From assembly GCA_023460395.1 (NCBI GenBank), contig JAEWQB010000019.1, forward strand, positions 1 through 64,000: 64,000 bases of DNA, read 5' to 3'. The position numbers and the translations under genes were made by a program. Of the stretch, positions 16,133 through 24,130 are shown one piece after another (position 1 is the first letter of the stretch; each line of letters begins with the position of its first letter). The DNA comes from Pseudomonadota bacterium (GTDB lineage Bacteria; Desulfobacterota; Desulfovibrionia; Desulfovibrionales; Desulfovibrionaceae). The notes beneath the pieces were generated by a model. That model was not told the origin of the DNA. It did not search any database and worked only from the letters and a program-made list of their open reading frames with translations.

Positions 16133-16648
16133 GTGAATAGTAGACATGAAGATTCCTTCCACGTTTCTGGACCGTTGGCCCGGAGGCTTGAGCACAGCGC
16201 CGAAGAAATAGGCATTGAGGCTCAGGTGCTGCTTGAGGGGTTAGTGGACCAGTTTCTTTCCCGGCGGGAGTCCGCGCAACGGGGAGGGGAGCACCGGGCC
16301 TTTGCCCGTATGTCGCTCAGTTTGCCTGCCATGATGTACTTTGAAGATAAGGCTGGCGGGTATGGGCGGTATCTTGCGGCGACCGTGCGGGACATCTCGC
16401 CCCAAGGGTTGGGCATAACCTGCCGCGACCAGTCTTTTGGTGATGGTGTGACTTCCGTGCGGGGGGGAGGATTCGGGTTTGATATTATGTTTTCCGTGTC
16501 GGGTGATATGCCGCCGGTTCGTTTCCGGTGCCGCTCCCGCCGCATAGATGTGGTGGATGATGCGGTGCATATCGGCGCGGTTATTGAATTTGCCGATCAG
16601 GAAAGTACCGACCAGATAGAGCGATTAATTGAAACGGGGCTTCTGTAG
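16133..16648 (+). CDS. PilZ-domain c-di-GMP-binding protein
   Basis: 171 residues from a GTG with GGAGG four bases upstream; a longer frame from 16067 lacks a ribosome site. The PilZ domain (about 60-170) retains both c-di-GMP contact motifs: RAFAR (RxxxR) and DISPQG (DxSxxG). The N-terminal ~55 residues are helical and acidic. It is a probable cytoplasmic c-di-GMP receptor. Its neighbours (regulator, ManC, GT4 glycosyltransferase) suggest control of polysaccharide or motility, by context only. Confidence 0.85.
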   Translation: MNSRHEDSFHVSGPLARRLEHSAEEIGIEAQVLLEGLVDQFLSRRESAQRGGEHRAFARMSLSLPAMMYFEDKAGGYGRYLAATVRDISPQGLGITCRDQSFGDGVTSVRGGGFGFDIMFSVSGDMPPVRFRCRSRRIDVVDDAVHIGAVIEFADQESTDQIERLIETGLL

Positions 16649-16871
16649 GGGCGGAGGCTCCCGCATGCTTGGTTCCGCGTGGGGTATTGAGGATATGGTT
16701 TTAGTTGTCAGGGGACGAAGAGGCACACCGGTCCGCTGAATGGCAGGGGCCGCCGTATTCCGTATTCGGGGTTCTGCCTGTATCAGCAGGTAGCTGGGGC
16801 ATATCGGCAGAGACGCCGCTGTGTTCTGTGTGTACATTTTTTAGATAGGGTGAACCGTAGAGGATACAGGT

Positions 16872-18152
16872 GTGATGCCATTTGACGAGCGGAATATCCC
16901 GGACGAGCGGGGACATGTGGCTCATGTTATCCTCACCATGGGGTTGGGAGGGGCGGAACGCCTGGTGCACGACCTCGCGATTCGCCGTGCTGAACAAAAA
17001 CGGCGCGTGAGTGTCATTTGCCTAGATGCCATACGCGACAATTTGGAAGGCTTGGCTGAACGGTGTGTGCCCGTGCACCTTATTCGCCGCAGACCAATGG
17101 TGTTCGACCCCAGTACGGCGCGGGCACTCGTCCGCCATGTGCGCCGTCACGACGTGCGGGTGCTGCACGCGCACGATCTTTCCAGTCTGGCCTACGCCGT
17201 GGTTGCGGGGGCACTGACCCGCATTCCCGTGGTGATGACTGAGCACAGCCGCCATTACCTTGAGGAGCGTGCGCGGCGGCGCTGGGAAAAACGGTTACTC
17301 AGCATGGGACTGGATGCGCTGGTGGAAGTTTCCGATCAACTGGCAGACGCATCGCGCTGCCGTGATGGCGTGGCGCGGCGGCGTATACACGTTATCCCCA
17401 ACGGTGTTCCTGTGGAGAGTTACCGCCACGCGGACGGCGCTGCCGTGCGCCGCGAATGGGGGCTGGAGCCGTCCTGCCTGCTCATTGGCGCGGTTGGGCG
17501 GCTTGAGCATATCAAGGGACCAGATGTGCTGCTAGCCGCTTTTTCGCTGGTGCAGGCGCAGCATCCGCAGAGCCGGCTTGTCTATGTGGGCGATGGTTCG
17601 TTGCGGGAATCGTTGCGAGCCGCCGCACTGCGCATGGGCCTTGGAGAGCGGGTGCTGTTCGCGGGTATGCGAAGCGATATTCCCGCCGTAATGGCCGCGC
17701 TGGATATTTTTGCCATGCCCTCGCGTTCGGAGGGACTGCCGTTTGCTTTGCTGGAGGCCATGGCCGCCTCGCTCCCCTTGGTGACAACCTCGGTAGGGCA
17801 CATTCCCGACCTTATTACCGACGGGCAGAACGGTCTGCTGGTCCCCCCCTCGCCTGACTTGGCGGAGACGTCTGGCGGAGCGTTGGCTGACGGGCCGCCA
17901 GAGAATCCCGGTGGCGAGGCCGCCGGACCCGATGGCGTGCGGGAGGCGGTGCTTGGCATGGCCCGTGGGCTGGAGGTGCTGCTGGCATCGCCGGAAAAAA
18001 GGGCGCGTTTCGCGGCGAATACGCTTGCCGTGGTGCGGGAGCGCTATTCGCAAGAGCGCATGTTCGCGGCATATGAGGCGCTGTACACACGGTTTTTGTC
18101 CGGGAAAAAGGAACGCGCATCCGGGGAAAAGAGTCCTGCCGCGTGTTCCTGA
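16872..18152 (+). CDS. Glycosyltransferase family 4
   Basis: 426 residues starting GTG-ATG (either codon could initiate). GT-B fold: the N-terminal glycine-rich loop MGLGGAERLVHDLA is at about 22-35, HVIPNGVPVESY links the domains, and the donor-sugar motif EGLPFALLEAMAASLPLVTT is at about 285-305. The motif's EGLP...LLEAMA matches the family's E-x7-E signature. A ~35-residue Gly/Pro-rich insert (around 335-365) near the C-terminus is unusual. It transfers a sugar to lipopolysaccharide or exopolysaccharide on the cytoplasmic face; donor and acceptor are unknown. It is monocistronic as far as visible. Confidence 0.92.
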   Translation: MMPFDERNIPDERGHVAHVILTMGLGGAERLVHDLAIRRAEQKRRVSVICLDAIRDNLEGLAERCVPVHLIRRRPMVFDPSTARALVRHVRRHDVRVLHAHDLSSLAYAVVAGALTRIPVVMTEHSRHYLEERARRRWEKRLLSMGLDALVEVSDQLADASRCRDGVARRRIHVIPNGVPVESYRHADGAAVRREWGLEPSCLLIGAVGRLEHIKGPDVLLAAFSLVQAQHPQSRLVYVGDGSLRESLRAAALRMGLGERVLFAGMRSDIPAVMAALDIFAMPSRSEGLPFALLEAMAASLPLVTTSVGHIPDLITDGQNGLLVPPSPDLAETSGGALADGPPENPGGEAAGPDGVREAVLGMARGLEVLLASPEKRARFAANTLAVVRERYSQERMFAAYEALYTRFLSGKKERASGEKSPAACS

Positions 18153-18296
18153 AAGGCACCGGGCTATGTGAAAACATTCCCATTGTGTTGTTTATCTTGA
18201 CAGTTTTCATCTCCGGGGGCATTGCTCAAGAAGTCTGTTTTCTCGGCCCGGCGTGGAGACATGCGTCGCCACGAGGATGGGGAGATCTTTCAGAAC

Positions 18297-19724
18297 ATGC
18301 AACCCCTTACCGCCATGCCCCAGCCTCAGCGCAATACCCTCTCGTTTCCTCATGCCGTGGCTCTCGTCATTAGCGCGCTTGCCGGGCTTATCGCACTTAC
18401 GCGTCCTCTGGCGGCACACTTCCCCGATCAGGCTCTTCCCCACGCGGACGCAACACTGGCTGTGCTTATCTTCACCGTGGGCATGTGGGTGTGCAGCGTG
18501 TTTCCTGAAGCGCTTACCACGCTGATTTTCTTCTGTATAATGATGCTGGGCAAGCTGGCCCCTGCCTCGACTGTTTTCGCGGGGTTTACGTCATCCGCGT
18601 TCTGGCTGGTGTTCGCGGGGTTGATTCTGGGACTCGCCGTGCGGGAAAGCGGGCTTGGCAACCGCATTGCCGATTGGTTGGGCAGACTGTGCCGGGGGTC
18701 TTACTTCACGACGGTATCCGCCATGGTGGGATTCGGGCTGGTTATGTCGTTCCTCATGCCGTCCGCCATGGGGCGCGTTATTTTGATGATGCCCATTCTG
18801 AGCACCTTCGCGGAAAAAAAGGGCTATCTGCCCGGTTCCCGTGGCGGGTCTGGTATTTTGTTAGCCGGAGCGGCAAGCACGTTGTTGCCCGCGTTCACCA
18901 TTCTCCCGTCCAACGTGGGGAATATGGTGTTGGTGGGTACCATGGAAGCCCTGTACGGCACTGTTCCCACCTACGGACAGTACATGCTGATGAACTTTCC
19001 CATTATGGGTTTGCTTAAGCTTGTCGCCATTACCCTGCTTGCCACCGCGTTGTTCCGGGAAGCGCCGGGGCAAATTCCTGAAGAACGGGCATCGCTGCCG
19101 CCCATTTCCCGTGCGGAGCGCAGACTCATGTTGCTGCTGTGCGCCGCGCTGCTTATGTGGATGACTGACGCCTTTCATGGCATCTCTCCTGCGTGGGTGG
19201 GGCTTACCGCTGCGGTGATATGTCTGCTTCCGGGCACGCATCTGCTGGCTGAGGGGGCTTTTTCGCGTATTGGCTTTGCCCCGCTTTTTTATGTGGCAGG
19301 GGTTATCGGGGTGAGTGCCACGGTGCAGGCATACGATTTTGGATCGCTGGGCGCGGGGGCGGTGCTGAATACATTTCCCCTCACGCCGGGAGACACCGCA
19401 TGGAACTACAGCGTGTTAAGCGGCGTGGGTATTTTTGCCAACCTGCTTGCCACGTCCGCCGGAGTGCCGGCCGTTATGAGCCCCATGGCGGGTAAACTGG
19501 CGGACGCGTCCGGCCTGCCGCTTATGACAGTGCTTATGACGCAGGTTATCGGGTTTTCCACCGTGCTGTTACCGTATGAAACTCCGGCTATTGTGGTGGC
19601 GGCGCACATAAGCAATGTGCCTACCCGTACAGTGAATACCTATTACGCCATTCTTTTTATCGTCACGGTGCTTCTGCTGCTTCCCCTCAATTATCTATGG
19701 TGGGGGCTGATCGGCGCTCTCTAG
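18297..19724 (+). CDS. SLC13/DASS family anion:sodium symporter
   Basis: 475 residues from the ATG at 18297; in-frame ATG 18261 and TTG 18222 would add 12 or 25 residues, and none has an ideal ribosome site. Eleven or twelve membrane helices span the protein. VFPEALTTLIFF and GFTSSAFWLVFAGLILGLAVRESGLGNRIADW match the first half of divalent anion transporters, and a repeat of the pattern lies near residues 340-440. It is expected to import dicarboxylates, sulfate or similar anions across the inner membrane. Sulfate is tempting in a sulfate reducer but is not shown. Confidence 0.87.
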   Translation: MQPLTAMPQPQRNTLSFPHAVALVISALAGLIALTRPLAAHFPDQALPHADATLAVLIFTVGMWVCSVFPEALTTLIFFCIMMLGKLAPASTVFAGFTSSAFWLVFAGLILGLAVRESGLGNRIADWLGRLCRGSYFTTVSAMVGFGLVMSFLMPSAMGRVILMMPILSTFAEKKGYLPGSRGGSGILLAGAASTLLPAFTILPSNVGNMVLVGTMEALYGTVPTYGQYMLMNFPIMGLLKLVAITLLATALFREAPGQIPEERASLPPISRAERRLMLLLCAALLMWMTDAFHGISPAWVGLTAAVICLLPGTHLLAEGAFSRIGFAPLFYVAGVIGVSATVQAYDFGSLGAGAVLNTFPLTPGDTAWNYSVLSGVGIFANLLATSAGVPAVMSPMAGKLADASGLPLMTVLMTQVIGFSTVLLPYETPAIVVAAHISNVPTRTVNTYYAILFIVTVLLLLPLNYLWWGLIGAL

Positions 19725-20034
19725 CACCATGGCGACAATGTGTGCGCCATGCGCTTGGTCCGCTGGTTTTACGCCAGAGCTTGTATTCGGGATGAGGGCT
19801 AGTGCAGGGGGGCGCGCCGGATGCGGCTGTGGTGAATCCTCTGTCTCTGGCCCCGGCTTTGGCAGAACTGTCGGGTGTGTTATTGCCGCTGTTACCTTCG
19901 GCCTTACGGCGTTCCGAAGCGGGCGGTAACCGATATAGCCTGACTTCGCCCCGCTTTACACTACGTCGGGAACACCTTACGGTTTTTCCGGCGTTATTCT
20001 TCTTTTCTCATTCTTTTGTTGTCTGGAGCTTTGT
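19725..20034 (+). other. Non-coding gap before pgpA
   Basis: No gene seen. An interrupted inverted repeat (GTTACC and CTTCGG against CCGAAG and GGTAAC, about 19885-19930) may be a structured or terminator-like element, but there is no T run. Confidence 0.4.
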
Positions 20035-20517
20035 ATGTCGCACGCCCCGCGCTCGTTTGTTGACGAGCTTTGCGTTCAGATTTCCCGCCTCGGCCCCTGC
20101 GGGTGTTCCCCGCACGCCCCCGGTACGGTGGGTTCCGCTGCCGCGTTGGTGCTTTCCCCGCTGTTTTTTTTGCCATTGTCTTTGGGCTGGCGGCTCGTGC
20201 TGCTGGGCGTTTTGTTCGTGGTGGGCAGCCTTGTGGCCTCCCGCGCGGAACGGGTGTTGGGCAAAAAAGATCCCGGGGAAATCGTTGTGGACGAATTGCT
20301 TGGGCAGTGGCTGACCCTGCTGCCGTTCGCTCACCTCTCCTTTGGTTGGTTGCTGGCGGGTTTTGCGCTCTTCCGCGTGTTCGATATCCTCAAACCTTAT
20401 CCCGTGCGTAATGCGGAAACGTGGCTGCCGGGCGGGTGGGGTGTGATGATAGACGATGCCATAGCCGGTGGCTACGCCATGCTTTGCTTGGCCTTGCTGC
20501 GTTTTGTGTTGGTGTAG
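20035..20517 (+). CDS. pgpA: Phosphatidylglycerophosphatase A
   Basis: 160 residues, the family length. It removes phosphate from phosphatidylglycerophosphate to give phosphatidylglycerol at the inner membrane. Signature motifs are APGTVGS near residue 25, DPGEIVVDELLGQW around 80 with the catalytic acidic residues, and FRVFDILKPYPV near 115. Two to three hydrophobic helices follow. GGAG lies 8 bases before the ATG. The next gene is on the same strand, 82 bases downstream. Confidence 0.94.
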   Translation: MSHAPRSFVDELCVQISRLGPCGCSPHAPGTVGSAAALVLSPLFFLPLSLGWRLVLLGVLFVVGSLVASRAERVLGKKDPGEIVVDELLGQWLTLLPFAHLSFGWLLAGFALFRVFDILKPYPVRNAETWLPGGWGVMIDDAIAGGYAMLCLALLRFVLV

Positions 20518-20599
20518 CGGAGGGAGCCGGTCCGCTGATTTTGCCGGAATGTGTCTGAGCCGGGTGGAATTTCGCACGGAGCCGTGCGGGGAGAAATGT

Positions 20600-21100
20600 A
20601 TGGAAACGGAAGGGAACGCCGCGGGCATTCTCCTGCGTGAGCAGATTCGCCATGACGACGCAGCCGCGGTGCGGGGCCTTGTGCAGGCCACAGGATTTTT
20701 CAGTCCAGAAGAAGAGGACGTGGCTGAGGAACTGGTGCAAGAGCGGTTGGAGCAGGGCGAGGCCAGCGGTTATCTGTTTCTCATGGCGGAGGCCGCCGGG
20801 GAATTGGTCGGGTATGCGTGCTACGGTCCCACTCCGGCGGCAGAGGGAACCTATGATCTGTACTGGATAGCTGTGGACCCCGCCCGGCATAATAAGGGAC
20901 TGGGACGCTTGCTGATTTCTGCCACTGCGCAGCGCGTGCGCGAGGCGGGTGGACGCTTGCTCTTCGCCGAAACCTCCGGCACGGCGACCTACACGCCCAC
21001 CCGTGCGTTCTACGAGCGAACAGGCTTTACTGCGGAAGCTGTGCTGAAGGATTTTTATCGTCCGGGAGATGACAAGGTCATTTATCGGTTGGAAGTGTAG
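20600..21100 (+). CDS. GNAT-family N-acetyltransferase
   Basis: 166 residues from the ATG at 20600, with GGGGAG 6 bases upstream. The acetyl-CoA binding motif is VDPARHNKGLGRLLISA (an R/Q-x-x-G-x-G/A variant), following strand DLYWIAV. FYERTGFTAEAVLKDFY is the C-terminal GNAT block. It acetylates an amine or a protein N-terminus; the substrate is unknown. It sits downstream of pgpA, 12 kb from the aminomutase operon, so there is no reason to assign it to beta-lysine acetylation. Confidence 0.85.
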   Translation: METEGNAAGILLREQIRHDDAAAVRGLVQATGFFSPEEEDVAEELVQERLEQGEASGYLFLMAEAAGELVGYACYGPTPAAEGTYDLYWIAVDPARHNKGLGRLLISATAQRVREAGGRLLFAETSGTATYTPTRAFYERTGFTAEAVLKDFYRPGDDKVIYRLEV

Positions 21101-21226
21101 CGCCGCACAGCCTTTCGTAAAAAAATATACGGCTGGACTCAGACCGAAAACGTGGTAGGCAAAAGGAAACCCCGGCGTCATTTGGCGACAGCCCCGTCCT
21201 TACCGTAGCATGAAGGAGGTTTCCCC

Positions 21227-22162
21227 ATGTCCGTAGCCCCTGCCTTTCCCCGACTTAACGTCTTGCAACTGAAAGCTATTTTGGAAGGAGCGGACGCTCC
21301 GCTTCTTGTGGATGTTCTGCCCCCGGAAATTTTTGCTCAAGCGCATATTCCCGGTGCGAAGAATGCCTGCGTTTACGAAGTTGTTTTTGCTGACCATATG
21401 GCGGGTATTACGACCGACACCACCCGGAAGATTGTGGTGTACGGCGCGGGAGCAGGTTCCTTAGATGTGTTGAGCGCTGCGGAAAAATTGCATCATATGG
21501 GATTTGCAAACGTGCTGGTGTTTGAAGGCGGCGCACCGGAATGGCACGCGGCGGGATATGCGTTGGAAGGCAGTGATCCCCGTCCGCAGCCTTTTGAGAC
21601 GGTGTTTTCGTGCGAGGAAGAAGCCCGGTGGACAGTGGAACCGCAAAAAAGCCGTCTCGAATGGTGGGGGCGAAACGCGAACTCCACTCATCACGGCACG
21701 GTGGATATCATCTCTGGACACCTCGCCACGCGGGGAGGAATGCTGCAAGGCGCGGTCGGGCTGGATATGACCAGCATCCGAAATCTAGATTTGGCTGGGG
21801 ATGAACTGCAACCAGTGCTGGAAGGGCATTTGCGTTCGGACGACTTTTTCTTCACCAAGGTCTTTCCCGCTGCGGAACTGGTGCTGGACATCTGTACCCC
21901 GCTGTCACCTGCCAGCCCCACCCTTCCCACGTTTTTACTGTCCGGCATGCTGACGTTACGCGGCGTGCGCAAAGCGTTGGAATTTCCCGCTACGGTCAGT
22001 CTGCTGGGAGATGGCGGGCTGGGTCTGGAAGCCCATTTTGATCTGGATAGAACGAAATGGGGAGTGTTGTACGGCTCCACCCGGTTTTTCAAGCACCTTT
22101 CCTACCATCTGGTCTTTGACCTTATTTCCGTGCAGGTGCGTCTGACGGCGCAGCGGGAGTAG
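21227..22162 (+). CDS. Rhodanese-like domain fused to a YceI domain
   Basis: 311 residues with a very strong AGGAGG ribosome site. Residues 1-~120 form a rhodanese-like domain (LLVDVLPPEIFAQAHIPGA, then VVYGAGAGS). The active-site cysteine that should stand in VVYCxxG is glycine, so sulfurtransferase activity is unlikely. Residues ~130-305 are a YceI-type lipocalin-like barrel (RLEWWGRNANSTHHGTV, SDDFFFTKVFP, LTLRGVRKALEFP), a fold known to bind isoprenoid lipids. There is no signal peptide, unlike typical periplasmic YceI. Cytoplasmic lipid or quinone binding is an inference. It converges back-to-back with the next gene. Confidence 0.88.
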   Translation: MSVAPAFPRLNVLQLKAILEGADAPLLVDVLPPEIFAQAHIPGAKNACVYEVVFADHMAGITTDTTRKIVVYGAGAGSLDVLSAAEKLHHMGFANVLVFEGGAPEWHAAGYALEGSDPRPQPFETVFSCEEEARWTVEPQKSRLEWWGRNANSTHHGTVDIISGHLATRGGMLQGAVGLDMTSIRNLDLAGDELQPVLEGHLRSDDFFFTKVFPAAELVLDICTPLSPASPTLPTFLLSGMLTLRGVRKALEFPATVSLLGDGGLGLEAHFDLDRTKWGVLYGSTRFFKHLSYHLVFDLISVQVRLTAQRE

Positions 22163-22396
22163 CTACTCCGGCGTTTTTTCGTCTTCGCCCACCAGACGGC
22201 GGACTGCCTGCAAGGTTTGTCCACGGTCCTGTGCGATGCGTTGCCATTTCTTTTTTTCTTTTTTCATGGCTTCCACCGTATGGAGCAGGTCGCGGATGGT
22301 GTGCGCGGGGTATCCGTAGGAAGCGAATTGTCCTTTCCGAAGCTCTTCGTCATTGAGTTGGCGAATGGCGTTTAGCTGGCTGGCGTTTAAAATCAT
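22163..22396 (-). CDS. Small conserved hypothetical protein
   Basis: 77 residues, highly charged and helical, with a basic middle (MKKEKKKWQRIAQDRG) and acidic end. No membrane segment, no cysteines. It ends on the base next to the rhodanese-YceI stop. The function is not recognised; a coiled-coil or helical adaptor is possible from composition. The start is chosen at the ATG after which the helical pattern begins. Confidence 0.6.
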   Translation of the reverse strand: MILNASQLNAIRQLNDEELRKGQFASYGYPAHTIRDLLHTVEAMKKEKKKWQRIAQDRGQTLQAVRRLVGEDEKTPE

Positions 22397-22620
22397 GAGC
22401 TGACTGGTCCGGGTGTTGGAAGAAGGAACAGGATGTTTCTTTTTCTATTCTACGAAAAGGCACTGTAAAAGAAAAGCCACATCCTGCCGGAAAAAATGGA
22501 GCGGACAGTCGTGCAGAGGATATTGGCGATGCCGTGTGCACCGCTTACGGAGACTTGCCGGTGTGCCCTGTGGGATTGCGCTGAAACCGCAGATGGGGGG
22601 GCGCAGAACGGGGAACCGCT

Positions 22621-22681
22621 TTCCGCCAGAGGCGGAACCGTACCGGATAAAGGCCCCGGCACACGCGTGTGCCGGGGCCTT
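22621..22681 (-). terminator. Perfect 32-bp palindrome and a smaller hairpin downstream of rlpA
   Basis: Positions 22650-22681 are a perfect 32-base palindrome centred on ACACGCGTGT. On the minus strand it is followed by TTTATCC, a weak T run, placing it as a probable rlpA terminator. Just beyond, TTCCGCC (22621-22627) / GGCGGAA (22631-22637) forms a second hairpin with a 3-base loop. The rest of the gap 22397-22708 holds no gene. Confidence 0.55.
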
Positions 22682-22708
22682 GGTGTTTACAGAACCGTTC
22701 CGCGCGGG

Positions 22709-23542
22709 CTAGTCCGCAATGACGAAGCTGCGGTCATTCACCGAAGCTAGTGCGTCTTTAGCGGATTCAGCCGCTTCCGGGCGGGAATAGGGACCGACCT
22801 GTACCCGCCAGAGGTTGCGGGTGTCATCATAGGCAATACGGCTGGGGCGGCCCTGTTTGCGCATAGCTTCTTGCAATCCTTGGGCGTTTTCCTGTTTGCC
22901 GAACGCGCCTATCTGCACGTAGTAGCGCCCTTCCGGCAGGTAGGTTTCCGGGTTCACACCGGGCTTTGCACTTTCGCTTGCGGCGACAAAGGTAGAGGAA
23001 GCACCCCCCTGCGCCAATGAGCCGGTAGACCCTTCGCGTATGCCCAGTGCTTCCACGCGCACGCGGGCGATGCCGGTTTGGGCCATGCCTACTTCTTTGG
23101 CAGCGCCGTAGCTCAGATCGATAATGCGATCTTTAATGAAGGGGCCGCGGTCGTTGATGCGCAGGACAATGGATTTACCGTTGTCCAAATTGGTAACACG
23201 GACAGGTGTATTGAAAGGAAGCAGTTTATGCGCGGCGGACAGGCCGTGCATATCGTACACTTCTCCGTTCGCCGTTTTGCGTCCGTGAAAGTCTTTGCCG
23301 TACCATGAACCTATGCCTTCTTCCACATAGCCTTCGGCAGAGGCCATGGTGGTGTAGCTTTTGCCGTTGATGGTGTAGGTTCTGGGTTTCTGCCACTTGC
23401 TGGTAGCGCCGGTGGTCGTTTTCTGTCCCACCGGGGGCAGAGAGCTTTCGGGCGGGGAGATGACTGTTTTGGCACACCCGGTGGCGAGCAGCGTGCCGGC
23501 CAGCAGCAGAACCGGCAGAATTCGCCTGTATTCCAGTCGCAT
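22709..23542 (-). CDS. rlpA: RlpA septal ring lipoprotein (lytic transglycosylase) with SPOR domain
   Basis: 277 residues from the ATG with GGAGG five bases upstream. The lipoprotein signal ends with lipobox LLATGC, so it is expected at the outer membrane. The double-psi beta-barrel domain (about 70-165) includes GIGSWYGKDFHGRKTANGE and INDRGPF with the family's catalytic Asp region. The C-terminal SPOR domain (about 205-277; YYVQIGAFGKQENAQ, WRVQVGPYS) binds denuded glycan strands at the division septum. A 32-bp palindrome follows. Confidence 0.94.
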   Translation of the reverse strand: MRLEYRRILPVLLLAGTLLATGCAKTVISPPESSLPPVGQKTTTGATSKWQKPRTYTINGKSYTTMASAEGYVEEGIGSWYGKDFHGRKTANGEVYDMHGLSAAHKLLPFNTPVRVTNLDNGKSIVLRINDRGPFIKDRIIDLSYGAAKEVGMAQTGIARVRVEALGIREGSTGSLAQGGASSTFVAASESAKPGVNPETYLPEGRYYVQIGAFGKQENAQGLQEAMRKQGRPSRIAYDDTRNLWRVQVGPYSRPEAAESAKDALASVNDRSFVIAD

Positions 23543-23640
23543 GCTTCCTCCATTATGAAATGTCATGGTATTGGCGTTGGTTGTATACTGTGGATACCGA
23601 AGCCGCAACCCTAGATGGGGGGAAAACGGGACGGGGACGC

Positions 23641-23672
23641 AAAAGCCCGCACACGCGGTGGCATGTGCGGGC
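23641..23672 (-). terminator. Terminator of the rubredoxin gene
   Basis: On the minus strand a 9-bp stem (GCCCGCACA at 23645-23653 / TGTGCGGGC at 23664-23672) is followed by TTTTGCG. It lies 25 bases after the rubredoxin stop. Confidence 0.75.
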
Positions 23673-23696
23673 AGGGAAGGCTTGTCCGGCGGGCGG

Positions 23697-23858
23697 TTAG
23701 TCTACTTTAGAGAAAAACTCTTTGTCCGCGCCGCAAAGCGGGCACACCCAATCGTCAGGAAGGTCTTCAAATGCGGTGTCCGGGGGAATGTTGTGTTCCA
23801 TATCGCCTTCAGCGGGATCGTACACATAGCCGCAGGGACATTCATATTTCGCGCTCAT
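23697..23858 (-). CDS. Rubredoxin with a shortened first cysteine knuckle
   Basis: 53 residues. It binds one Fe with four cysteines and carries single electrons in the cytoplasm, for example to oxygen or peroxide reductases. The second knuckle is the normal CPLCG. The first reads YECPCGYVYD: one residue between the cysteines, not the usual two (CxxCG). The codons are TGT CCC TGC, so this is not a misreading. DPAEGD and FEDLPDDWVCP are otherwise canonical. GGAGG precedes the ATG. It is a single-gene unit with its own terminator. Confidence 0.92.
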   Translation of the reverse strand: MSAKYECPCGYVYDPAEGDMEHNIPPDTAFEDLPDDWVCPLCGADKEFFSKVD

Positions 23859-24071
23859 GGTGTTCCTCCACAGTGTGGTTAGTGTGTGGTGCCGTTCGGG
23901 AGTCTTCCTCTTCCGGGCTACGCAAACAGGACCAGAGGAACACACCGGGAACGGGATAGTCTCCACGCCTAGCCCGTCCGTTGCCGTGCTGTCAAGGCTA
24001 TGAGAAATATCGGTTTCGGGGGAAAGGAGTGTTGCAGATGCGCTTTTCACACGGGCTGGTTCTCTTACGTA

Positions 24072-24106
24072 AAGAAAAACGGCCCTGACTATTCGTCAGG
24101 GCCGTT
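24072..24106 (-). terminator. Terminator of pnp (end of the rimP-pnp operon)
   Basis: 12-bp perfect stem AACGGCCCTGAC (24078-24089) / GTCAGGGCCGTT (24095-24106). On the minus strand it is followed by TTTTTCTTTAC. It stands 25 bases beyond the pnp stop. Confidence 0.9.
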
Positions 24107-24130
24107 CGCATATCTTGTGGGAGCTAGCGA

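Noticed and set aside
20600..21100. GNAT gene as the missing AblB beta-lysine acetyltransferase
   Set aside because: It lies about 12 kb from the aminomutase operon behind pgpA, with no shared promoter motif and no specific similarity seen.
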